Below are positions 1 through 6,067 of a stretch of 21,985 bases of DNA, piece by piece. The DNA comes from CAURNT01 sp963526495. Its GTDB lineage: Bacteria; Fusobacteriota; Fusobacteriia; Fusobacteriales; Leptotrichiaceae. The notes under the pieces are model-generated. The model was given only the letters and a program-made list of their open reading frames with translations. It did no database searches and was not told the origin of the DNA. A program made the translations under genes and the position numbers. Location of the stretch: the NCBI GenBank assembly GCA_963526495.1, contig CAURNT010000020.1, positions 1 through 21,985 of the forward strand, written 5' to 3'. Every line of letters begins with the position of its first letter. The first letter of the stretch is position 1.

Positions 1-110
1 CCACTTGCAAAACTCAAACTCCCACTAATCAAAAATGCAACTAACACGGCAGTTGTCATTTTAACTTTTCTTTTTAAATATCTTTTTAATAATTTATCAA
101 TTTTTTCCAT
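1..110 (-). CDS. N-terminus of exported protein, probable autotransporter (partial)
   Basis: Only the first 36 codons are in the window; the gene runs off the left edge. The peptide begins MEKIDKLLKRYLKRKVKM, a long basic n-region, followed by a hydrophobic stretch (TTAVLVAFLISGSLSFAS) ending in a plausible signal-peptidase I site after SFA. A long Lys/Arg-rich leader before the hydrophobic core is typical of large surface autotransporters and adhesins of Leptotrichiaceae and Fusobacterium; that identity is inferred from the leader alone. The ATG at 108-110 has a near-perfect Shine-Dalgarno site (AAGGAGGATAA) just upstream. Codons such as GCC, GTG and GGG are commoner here than in the neighbouring genes. 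Transcription appears to come from a promoter with a nine-G spacer run (147-176), so on/off or graded expression is likely. A secreted protein of another class is possible. Confidence 0.6.
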   Translation of the reverse strand, partial: MEKIDKLLKRYLKRKVKMTTAVLVAFLISGSLSFAS

Positions 111-146
111 TTATCCTCCTTATATTTTTTTCTTGTAATTACTAAT

Positions 147-176
147 ATTATACCCCCCCCCTATATAATTTGTCAA
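147..176 (-). promoter_or_regulatory. Promoter with G9 tract in the spacer, likely phase-variable
   Basis: On the minus strand a perfect -35 box TTGACA (176-171) and a perfect -10 box TATAAT (152-147) are separated by 18 bases. The nine bases next to the -10 box are all G (161-153). The predicted transcript starts near 140, giving a leader of about 30 nt. Slippage in the G run would change the spacer length: 8 G gives the usual optimum of 17 bp, 9 G gives 18 bp, and other lengths should weaken the promoter. The same layout is established for Neisseria porA and opc. Variation here is inferred from the tract. Confidence 0.8.
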
Positions 177-183
177 TCCTTTT

Positions 184-261
184 GTTATCAAATATTTTAA
201 CACATATTAAACTTATATTTATTTACCTTTTTTCTATAAAAATATAATTATTTTTGATAAC
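184..261. repeat. Widely spaced inverted repeat upstream of the phase-variable promoter
   Basis: GTTATCAAA at 184-192 and its exact reverse complement TTTGATAAC at 253-261 flank a 60-base AT-rich spacer. The near arm lies about 8 bases upstream of the -35 box at 171-176. It could be a paired operator for a dimeric regulator, or chance in AT-rich DNA. The rest of the 111-361 intergenic region holds only this repeat, the promoter and the lysS terminator. Confidence 0.25.
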
Positions 262-298
262 TCTATTTCATATTGCAAAATACATTTTTTTACATTTT

Positions 299-349
299 AA
301 AAAAAATGTAATAAATTTAGAATTGCGTTTTATTCTAAAATTTATTACA
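299..349 (-). terminator. Rho-independent terminator of lysS
   Basis: Inverted arms at 307-323 and 332-349 (TGTAATAAATTT-AGAAT and its complement, one bulged base) form a stem of about 17 bp with a short loop. On the minus strand it is followed by eight U (306-299). It starts 12 bases after the lysS stop, so it closes the rlmH-lysS transcript and insulates the phase-variable promoter downstream. Confidence 0.85.
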
Positions 350-361
350 CTTCATATATTT

Positions 362-1852
362 TTATTCAAAATGAGTTTCTTTTTTTAATGTAGGGAATAG
401 TATTACATCTCTTATAGATTGAGAATTTGTCATTAGCATAACAAGTCTATCTATTCCAATTCCAAGACCTCCAGCAGGTGGCATTCCATACTCTAATGCT
501 CTAATATAGTCAAGATCCATTTCTCCTGCTTCATCGTCTCCATTTTCTTTTGCTCTAACTTGTTCTTCAAATCTTTCTTTTTGATCTTGTGGATCATTTA
601 ATTCAGAATATGCATTCCCATATTCTCTTCCTGTGATAAATAACTCAAATCTATCTACCCATTCACTTTCACCTTCCATATTTTTAGAAAGAGGTGAAAT
701 TTCTTTAGGATATTCTGTAACAAAAGTTGGATTAACTATTGTAGATTCAACTTTTTCTTCAAATAATAAATTTAATATACCAAATTTAGTGTATGATTTA
801 GTTTTATCTAATTCTATACCTAAATTTTTTGCAAATTCTATTGCTTCTTCATCACTCTTCATTAAATTAAAATCAAATCCTGTTTTTTCTTTAACTATTT
901 CACGCATAGTAACCCTTCTCCAAGGTTTTGACATATCTACCCTATATTCCCCATAAGGTATTTCGTATGTGTTATATAGATGTTTTGCCATTTCAGATAA
1001 TAAATCTTCTGTTAAATCCATCATATCATTGAAATCAGCATACGCTTGATATAGTTCCATCATTGTAAATTCAGGATTATGTTTAATTGATGTTCCTTCA
1101 TTTCTAAAGTTTCTATTAATTTCAAATACTTTTTCAAATCCACCAACTAGTAATCTTTTTAAATAAAGCTCTGGTGCTATTCTTAAATACATATCCATAT
1201 CTAAAGTATTATGATGTGTAATAAAAGGTTTAGCATTAGCTCCACCAAGTGTTGGATGTAACATAGGTGTTTCTACTTCTATAAAGTTTCTACTTTCTAA
1301 ATAATTACGCATAAATCTAATAATTTCAAATCTCTTTTTCATAGTATCTTGTACTTCAGGATTCATTACAAGATCTACATATCTTTGTCTGTAACGCATT
1401 TCTATATCTTGCAATCCAGAGAATTTATCAGGAAGTGGTCTAACATTTTTAGTTAATATTTCTATATCACTTGCCTTAATTGTTAATTCTCCTGTTTGTG
1501 TACGGAATAACTTACCTTTTACACCAACAAAATCTCCTGTTGCCATCTTTTTGTATATTTCATATTTATCATCACCAATTTCATCTTTTTTAGCATAAAA
1601 TTGTATTTTACCACTTAAATCTTGTATATGAGCAAATCCGTTTTTACCCATTCTTCTATAAGAAACTATTCTTCCTGCTGTTTGAAATTCTTTATCAGAA
1701 CTTTCATCATAGTTTAAAATTTCAGATATATTTTGTTTTTTATCATATCTTCTTGCATAAGGCTCAAGTCCTTCTGCTCTTAATTCTTCAACTTTTCTTG
1801 CTTTTTCTTTCATTACATGGCTTACATTAACCACTGTTTCTTTATTTTCCAT
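362..1852 (-). CDS. lysS: Lysyl-tRNA synthetase, class II
   Basis: Charges tRNA-Lys with lysine in the cytoplasm. The 496-residue protein has the class II LysRS layout. An N-terminal OB-fold anticodon-binding domain spans roughly residues 55-145 (GRIVSYRRMGKNGFAHIQD). The catalytic core follows, with motif 2 FRNEGTSIKHNPEFTMMELY and motif 3 GLGIGIDRLVMLM near the C-terminus. Length fits the family (about 490-505). I chose the ATG at 1850-1852: AAGGGAG lies six bases upstream, whereas the GTG two codons earlier overlaps that site. It is the last gene of the mutL/rlmH group, eight bases or so after the small gene ending at 1866, and is followed by a strong terminator. No T-box leader is visible. 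Confidence 0.97.
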   Translation of the reverse strand: MENKETVVNVSHVMKEKARKVEELRAEGLEPYARRYDKKQNISEILNYDESSDKEFQTAGRIVSYRRMGKNGFAHIQDLSGKIQFYAKKDEIGDDKYEIYKKMATGDFVGVKGKLFRTQTGELTIKASDIEILTKNVRPLPDKFSGLQDIEMRYRQRYVDLVMNPEVQDTMKKRFEIIRFMRNYLESRNFIEVETPMLHPTLGGANAKPFITHHNTLDMDMYLRIAPELYLKRLLVGGFEKVFEINRNFRNEGTSIKHNPEFTMMELYQAYADFNDMMDLTEDLLSEMAKHLYNTYEIPYGEYRVDMSKPWRRVTMREIVKEKTGFDFNLMKSDEEAIEFAKNLGIELDKTKSYTKFGILNLLFEEKVESTIVNPTFVTEYPKEISPLSKNMEGESEWVDRFELFITGREYGNAYSELNDPQDQKERFEEQVRAKENGDDEAGEMDLDYIRALEYGMPPAGGLGIGIDRLVMLMTNSQSIRDVILFPTLKKETHFE

Positions 1853-1865
1853 ATTCACTCCCTTA

Positions 1866-2222
1866 CTATATTTCTATGTTGATACTATAGCTAGAAACTA
1901 AATCTAACGCATTACTATCATTATATATATTATATTCTAAATCTATTTTACCATTTTTTACACTAATATTTCTAGTAATAATATATATTTCTAATAATAA
2001 ATTTGAAGTTTTAAGAAAATTTTTAGTAATTTTCCCTTTTTTATATACATTAGTATAAGAAATTTCACCATCTTTTGTAATTATTATTTCTTTATCTTTT
2101 ACTTCTAATGTATAATTTTCTCCATCCAATTTATATTTTATAACTCCATTTTCATCTATTTCATGATCAATAACATGTTTCACTTTTTCATTTTCTATTA
2201 AATCATGTATTTCAAGTATCAT
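1866..2222 (-). CDS. Small conserved beta-barrel protein, DUF1934-like
   Basis: A 118-residue cytoplasmic protein with no signal peptide or membrane segment. The pattern of alternating strands, ending in a long stretch of the type ISVKNGKIDLEYNIY...SYSINIEI after a K.GKITKNFLKTS segment, resembles DUF1934 (YwiB-like, calycin-type barrel) proteins of Firmicutes and Fusobacteria, whose role is unknown. Its ATG overlaps the stop codon of the upstream gene by one base (TAATG), so the two are probably translationally coupled. It is followed closely by lysS. The family call comes from pattern recognition and is moderate. Confidence 0.6.
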   Translation of the reverse strand: MILEIHDLIENEKVKHVIDHEIDENGVIKYKLDGENYTLEVKDKEIIITKDGEISYTNVYKKGKITKNFLKTSNLLLEIYIITRNISVKNGKIDLEYNIYNDSNALDLVSSYSINIEI

Positions 2223-2626
2223 TAATTTTCATCCTCAAATAATTCATCTAGGAAGTCATCTATTTCTTCATCATTTTCTTCACCTAAAAATACCATATCA
2301 TCTTCCTCTATAACTGAATCACTGTCTAAACCTTCATCTGTATACCCATCATAATCAGATGTAAAATCATTATCTTCCCAATATTCAAATTCTTTTTCTT
2401 CAAGTTTGAATGCTTCTTCTTGATAATGATCTATTATACTTTCTTCTTCTTCCTCATCATCAACTAATTCTAACTCCTCTTCTTCATAGAAGAATACTTT
2501 TTTCATTCCGTCTTCACTTTCACATATTAAATATTCAATACCTGAATATATCGTTTCTCCTATACATGTAAAATATTCTATATTTCCATCTATTTCATAA
2601 TCAAATTCACTACCTGTTGTATACAC
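2222..2626 (-). CDS. Highly acidic small protein, possibly DUF1292-like
   Basis: A 134-residue protein of unknown function. Residues 1-55 look folded (YEIDGNIEYFTCIGETIYSGIEYLICESEDGMKKVFFYEEEELELVDD) and recall the DUF1292 pattern: a short beta domain with 'eyl...' and 'v.fy..ee' followed by acidic residues. Residues 55-134 are overwhelmingly Asp/Glu and Ser with few bulky residues, so probably disordered or a binding tail. The start is a GTG (2624-2626) placed six bases after AGGAGG. It lies nine bases after rlmH and overlaps the next gene by one base. Two Cys (near residues 21 and 35) do not form a CxxC. No function can be assigned. Confidence 0.7.
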   Translation of the reverse strand: MYTTGSEFDYEIDGNIEYFTCIGETIYSGIEYLICESEDGMKKVFFYEEEELELVDDEEEEESIIDHYQEEAFKLEEKEFEYWEDNDFTSDYDGYTDEGLDSDSVIEEDDMVFLGEENDEEIDDFLDELFEDEN

Positions 2627-2635
2627 AATTACCTC

Positions 2636-3100
2636 CTATTTATGATAACTAATATTATTATTAATACATATTGATCTATAAATTTGTTCTACTAAAATTA
2701 ACCTCATTAACTGATGAGGAAAGGTCATTTTAGAAAAACTAATCCTCATATCTGCTATATTCCTAACTTCATCATTATATCCATTAGAACCACCTATTAT
2801 GAAATTTATTGTACTCACATTTAAAGTCAATTCATCTATTTTTTTTGCAAGTTCTTCACTTGTCAATCCCTTACCTTTTAAATCTAGTAATATATTATAC
2901 CCTATATTTTTATTTATAGTATCTAATAAATTCTTACTTTCTTTATTTATTGCAAAATTTATTACATTATCTGCTTCGTCTTTAATTTCTATAATATTTA
3001 GTTTTATATATCTTCCTAATCTTTTAGAAAATTCATTTATACCATCTACTATATATTTTTCTTTTATTTTACCTACACAAATAATATTTATTTTTAACAT
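2636..3100 (-). CDS. rlmH: 23S rRNA (pseudouridine1915-N3)-methyltransferase RlmH
   Basis: SPOUT-family enzyme that methylates pseudouridine 1915 in helix 69 of 23S rRNA. The 154-residue protein starts MLKINIICVGKIKEKY, as RlmH does. It carries the LDLKGKGLTSEELA segment, the SAM-binding loop IIGGSNG (about residues 101-107), the FPHQLMRLILVEQIYR helix (about 127-142) and the terminal YHK needed for activity. Family length is about 155-160. An in-frame start 20 codons upstream is rejected: that extension covers a good promoter, and AGGGAG sits six bases before the ATG at 3098-3100. The last helix (SICINNN) differs from the usual RAxKIxxGEP. Confidence 0.93.
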   Translation of the reverse strand: MLKINIICVGKIKEKYIVDGINEFSKRLGRYIKLNIIEIKDEADNVINFAINKESKNLLDTINKNIGYNILLDLKGKGLTSEELAKKIDELTLNVSTINFIIGGSNGYNDEVRNIADMRISFSKMTFPHQLMRLILVEQIYRSICINNNISYHK

Positions 3101-3131
3101 CTTTCTCCCTAACTTAAATATTTCACAATGC

Positions 3132-3160
3132 TTTATATCATATATTTTTTGTTTTTTCAA
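3132..3160 (-). promoter_or_regulatory. Internal promoter for rlmH-lysS
   Basis: TTGAAA (3160-3155) and TATAAA (3137-3132) are separated by exactly 17 bases, with a TGA extended -10 just before the hexamer. The predicted start is near 3125, about 25 bases before the rlmH ATG. It lies in the 98-base gap after mutL and would let rlmH, the two small genes and lysS be expressed independently of mutL. Confidence 0.6.
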
Positions 3161-3198
3161 GTAATTTTTTGACTTTTTCTCTCTAAATTTTGTATATT

Positions 3199-5055
3199 TT
3201 ATTTCACTCTTCCAAAATTTTTATCTAAAAAATATTTAGATATTTTAGTAATGATAGGTCTTCCATGAGGACAAGTATATTTACCTACACTATGTAATCT
3301 TGTAACCATATTTTTCATTTCTTCTATATTTAATTTTTGTCCTGCTTTAATTGCTCCACGACAAGACATTGATATTAATATTCTTTCACGAATATCTCTA
3401 ACTTTATCATTAATTTTTAAATCTTCTATAATTTTATATAGTATATTCACTATACTTTCTCTAAAAGTAAAATTAGGATATGCTCTTAATATTATATTAT
3501 TTTCTCCTATATCATCTATATCAAAAGCAAGACTTCTTAATATTTCTATATTATTTAATACTATATCTTTATCTAAAGGTGTAAGTGTTATAACCTCTGG
3601 AATCAACATAATTTGCTGTGATAATTCTTTTTTAGAATAAGCTTGTATTAATTCTTCATAAAGTAATCTTTCATGTATAATATGTTGATCATATATTTCT
3701 AATTCTTCTTCACCTTCAACTAATATATATGTATCAAATATTTGTCCTAACACATTATATTCCTTATCTATTTTAACTTCTCTTTCAAAAAATCCTTTTA
3801 AATACCCATTATCTTCTTCTTTTATTTCTTCTATAACTTTATTTTCTTCTATAACTTTATTTTCTTCAACTATATTTTCTTCAATTTTATCTTCTACATT
3901 TAATTTAACTTGATCATTATTTATATATTTATTTTCAGTAAACTCAAATTCATAATTACTTGGTTTTGAAGATGTTTCTTCATAAATATATGAATTTGAT
4001 TTATCGTTTATATCTTCACTAATATTTTGTTGTGTATATGTATATTCAACACTATTTTCCATCTTAGGCTGTAGTATAGGTTGCCAATTTTTTCTATCAT
4101 ATTCATAAAAGAAATCATCTATAGAATTTTTTATATCTCCATATACATATTTTTCATCCGAAAATTTAACAAGTTTTTTAGATGGATGAACATTTACGTC
4201 TATTTCTTTAGGATTTATATTATATGTTATTATAGCAAAAGGATATTTACCTTTCATAAGTTTTGTATAGTAGCCATCAATTACTGCTCTATCTATAACA
4301 TTAGATTTAACATATCTACCATTAACATAAGTATAAATATACTCTTTAGAGGATCTTAATATTTCAACATTACCAAGATAACCATATTTAAATTTAGTTA
4401 AATTTTTAAGTATATTTTTACCAAAAATTTCAAATATTGTACTTTCCATCCCATTTCCTGTAGTTTTAATAGAAGATTTACCCTCTATATTTAATGAAAT
4501 AGCAACATTTGGATTAGCTAGAGCTTCCTTTAACACTATATCTTTAATTTTAGTATATTCTGTACTATCTTTTCTTAAAAATTTTTTACGTGCAGGTGTG
4601 TTATAGAAAAGATCTCTTATTTCAATATCTGTACCTGTAGTTCTAGATATATCTTCATATTTTCTAACAATTCCACCATAAGAATTAAGTATAGTCCCAA
4701 CTTTATCAACTTCTCTTTTACTTGAAATAGAAATTTTTGAAACAGAAGATATTGAAGCTAGCGCTTCACCTCTAAAACCATAGGTCGTAAGATTAAAAAT
4801 ATCATCTTTTTCAGAAATTTTTGATGTTGCATGTCTTTCTATACTTAATAGTACATCTTCCTTACTCATTCCTTTACCATTATCAGAAATTTTAACATAA
4901 CTTCCACCACTTAAAACTTCTATATCTATTTTTGTAGAATTTGCATCTAAAGAATTTTCCAATAATTCTTTTATCATACTTGCAGGATTTTCAACAACTT
5001 CTCCCGCAGCTATTATATTTGAAATACTCTCATCTAATATTTTTATTTCTGCCAT
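3199..5055 (-). CDS. mutL: DNA mismatch repair protein MutL, endonuclease type
   Basis: Couples mismatch recognition by MutS to strand removal. The 618-residue protein has an N-terminal GHKL ATPase: AAGEVVENPASMIKELLENS with catalytic Glu at 30, DNGKGM at 58-63 and GFRGEAL at 93-99. The transducer domain (GTDIEIRDLFYNTPARKKF) follows. A low-complexity acidic linker spans roughly residues 330-430, and the C-terminal domain completes the protein. That domain has the nicking motif DQHIIHERLLYE (from 456), a SCR segment (about 564-566) and CPHGRP (from 595), so this is a latent endonuclease as in bacteria lacking MutH. The ATG at 5053-5055 has AAGGGGTGA at proper spacing; a GTG three codons upstream overlaps that site. 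mutS is not in the window. Confidence 0.96.
   Translation of the reverse strand: MAEIKILDESISNIIAAGEVVENPASMIKELLENSLDANSTKIDIEVLSGGSYVKISDNGKGMSKEDVLLSIERHATSKISEKDDIFNLTTYGFRGEALASISSVSKISISSKREVDKVGTILNSYGGIVRKYEDISRTTGTDIEIRDLFYNTPARKKFLRKDSTEYTKIKDIVLKEALANPNVAISLNIEGKSSIKTTGNGMESTIFEIFGKNILKNLTKFKYGYLGNVEILRSSKEYIYTYVNGRYVKSNVIDRAVIDGYYTKLMKGKYPFAIITYNINPKEIDVNVHPSKKLVKFSDEKYVYGDIKNSIDDFFYEYDRKNWQPILQPKMENSVEYTYTQQNISEDINDKSNSYIYEETSSKPSNYEFEFTENKYINNDQVKLNVEDKIEENIVEENKVIEENKVIEEIKEEDNGYLKGFFEREVKIDKEYNVLGQIFDTYILVEGEEELEIYDQHIIHERLLYEELIQAYSKKELSQQIMLIPEVITLTPLDKDIVLNNIEILRSLAFDIDDIGENNIILRAYPNFTFRESIVNILYKIIEDLKINDKVRDIRERILISMSCRGAIKAGQKLNIEEMKNMVTRLHSVGKYTCPHGRPIITKISKYFLDKNFGRVK
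3832..3867 (-). repeat. Two perfect 18-bp tandem repeats inside mutL
   Basis: The unit GAAGAAAATAAAGTTATA occurs twice in direct succession (3849-3832 and 3867-3850), preceded by a degenerate partial copy. It encodes EENKVI twice in the acidic linker of MutL. Loss or gain of one unit would keep the frame and only change linker length. Confidence 0.75.
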
Positions 5056-5084
5056 AAATCTCACCCCTTCTAATTTTCTTTAAT

Positions 5085-5113
5085 AGTCTAACACATATTT
5101 ATATTCATGTCTA
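5085..5113 (-). promoter_or_regulatory. Promoter of mutL
   Basis: TAGACA (5113-5108) and TAGACT (5090-5085) lie 17 bases apart, with a TGT extended -10 immediately before the -10 box. Predicted start is about 5078, leaving a leader of about 23 nt before the mutL ATG. Its -35 box abuts the -35 box of the divergent RNA promoter at 5114. Confidence 0.55.
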
Positions 5114-5142
5114 TTGAATTTTTTTATATATATTGGTATAAT
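5114..5142 (+). promoter_or_regulatory. Strong promoter of the 6S-like RNA
   Basis: TTGAAT (5114-5119), a 17-base spacer and a consensus TATAAT (5137-5142), with TGG forming an extended -10. Predicted transcription start is about 5148-5150, exactly where the closing stem of the RNA begins. Confidence 0.75.
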
Positions 5143-5147
5143 AAATT

Positions 5148-5340
5148 GGCGAAGATATACGGAATAGTGATACCTTTATTTTGGGCTTTACTTTTTGGTT
5201 AAGGAGCTGTCCCTGACTTAGTATGCTTGAGGAAATCACGATTTGATTTAATGGCTTATACGGATCTCATAATAATTAGTTATATGGCTACCACTTGGTT
5301 TTTAAGGCAACCAAAACCTTTTCACTCCGGTATCTTGGCT
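5148..5340 (+). ncRNA. ssrS: 6S RNA-like regulatory RNA
   Basis: This 338-base gap between mutL and fic has no ORF but holds a structured RNA of about 190 nt behind a strong promoter, ending at a terminator. Its ends pair: AAGATA (5152-5157) with TATCTT (5331-5336), CGGA (5160-5163) with TCCG (5326-5329), and GTGA (5167-5170) with TCAC (5321-5324). Above is a large AT-rich bubble, with a small hairpin possible on the 3' side (TTGGTT 5295-5300 with AACCAA 5309-5314). Next comes a helix of GGAGCT with GGCTACC, then an apical arm GTATGCT with GGCTTATAC. A rod with closing stem, central bubble and 180-200 nt length is the 6S RNA architecture, which binds housekeeping RNA polymerase. Identity rests on shape and size, so another structured RNA remains possible. 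Confidence 0.6.
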
Positions 5341-5342
5341 TT

Positions 5343-5366
5343 AAAAAAAGGACTTTCATAGTCCTC
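5343..5366 (-). terminator. Terminator of fic, probably bidirectional
   Basis: AGGACT (5349-5354), loop TTCAT, AGTCCT (5360-5365). On the minus strand the hairpin is followed by U7 (5349-5343), 28 bases after the fic stop. On the plus strand it is followed by TCATTTTTATTTTA, so it probably also ends the 6S-like RNA. Confidence 0.75.
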
Positions 5367-5393
5367 ATTTTTATTTTATAAAGTTTATAACAT

Positions 5394-6026
5394 TTACTTA
5401 ATATTTCTATCTAATATATCTTCTGTTTTATAATTATACAATCCTTCATACTTATATGACACATCAATATTTTTAGCAAGCAAACTAAAATCTATCCCAC
5501 TAGAAATATCTATTAAATTTTTTTTAATTAAATACTTTATTTCTAAGGTATTAATAAAACTTCTTTCCATTGCCAAAATATATTCATCTCTATCAATATT
5601 TATCCAATTAACAAATTTATTAAACTTTTTTCTTAAAAGTAAATCAAGCCACACTCTTGTTGCTCTACCATTACCTTCATAAAATGGATGTAATATATTC
5701 ATTTCAACATACTTTTCTATTATTTCATCTAATGTATTTTGTTTCATTTTACTTGCAATTTCTAAATTAGATTCAAGATACATTGCTCTACAAAAAAAAC
5801 TCATACCTTTTCTTACATCTAATTTTCTTAATACACCTGCTTTTTTGAAACAATCTTCAAATATATATTTATGTATATCTATTAAGTTTTTTGAACTTCC
5901 TTCATTTTCTATAAACATATTATTTATATATATATCAAATATTTTTTTCTTACTTATTCTTTCTTCTTCGGCTTCAGATACAATTCTATCAAGAATATCA
6001 CCATTTAAAAAACTATATTTATTCAT
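5394..6026 (-). CDS. Fic-domain AMP-transferase, class III (autoinhibited)
   Basis: The 210-residue protein carries the complete Fic motif HPFYEGNGR (residues 113-121), which transfers AMP from ATP to a target hydroxyl. The preceding helices (IDIHKYIFEDCFKKAGVLRKLDVRKG) fit the Fido fold. Near the C-terminus SYKYEGL (from 190) gives the pattern SxxxEG; a C-terminal position of this inhibitory motif defines class III Fic proteins such as Neisseria NmFic, where the Glu blocks productive ATP binding until oligomers dissociate. The target is unknown. The ATG at 6024-6026 has GGGGTG upstream; the GTG two codons earlier overlaps that site. A run of eight T lies in the reading frame (5799-5792). No antitoxin gene is adjacent. 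It sits between two terminators after aspS with no promoter visible, so expression probably depends on read-through. Confidence 0.88.
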   Translation of the reverse strand: MNKYSFLNGDILDRIVSEAEEERISKKKIFDIYINNMFIENEGSSKNLIDIHKYIFEDCFKKAGVLRKLDVRKGMSFFCRAMYLESNLEIASKMKQNTLDEIIEKYVEMNILHPFYEGNGRATRVWLDLLLRKKFNKFVNWINIDRDEYILAMERSFINTLEIKYLIKKNLIDISSGIDFSLLAKNIDVSYKYEGLYNYKTEDILDRNIK

Positions 6027-6042
6027 ATACACCCCATTTTAC

Positions 6043-6067
6043 AAAAAGAGGGATATACCCTCTTTTT
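6043..6067 (-). terminator. Terminator overlapping the aspS stop codon
   Basis: A 10-bp stem (AAAAAGAGGG with CCCTCTTTTT) around a five-base loop, followed on the minus strand by TTTTTGT formed by its own 3' arm. It overlaps the last bases of aspS and lies 17 bases before the fic start. It would end the long V-ATPase-to-aspS transcript and let only read-through reach fic. Confidence 0.7.

Noticed and set aside
281..312. Second hairpin (TACATTTTTT with AAAAAATGTA) beside the lysS terminator
   Set aside because: Only A-T pairs, and it overlaps the U tract of the stronger terminator; probably a by-product of that tract rather than a separate element.
633..956. Plus-strand open frame inside lysS (also 2799-3164, 7294-7815 and similar)
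   Set aside because: Antisense shadow of a conserved gene, with no ribosome site and Ser/Phe/Leu/Ile-rich composition typical of reverse reading of AT-rich coding DNA.
3101..3160. 20-codon N-terminal extension of RlmH
   Set aside because: It covers a TTGAAA-17-TATAAA promoter and goes beyond the normal family start; the inner ATG has a good Shine-Dalgarno site.
5065..5393. T-box, other amino-acid riboswitch or tRNA in the mutL-fic gap or before the tRNA synthetase genes
   Set aside because: No T-box consensus (TGGNACCGCG-like) and no cloverleaf seen; the gap is explained by promoters, the 6S-like RNA and a terminator.
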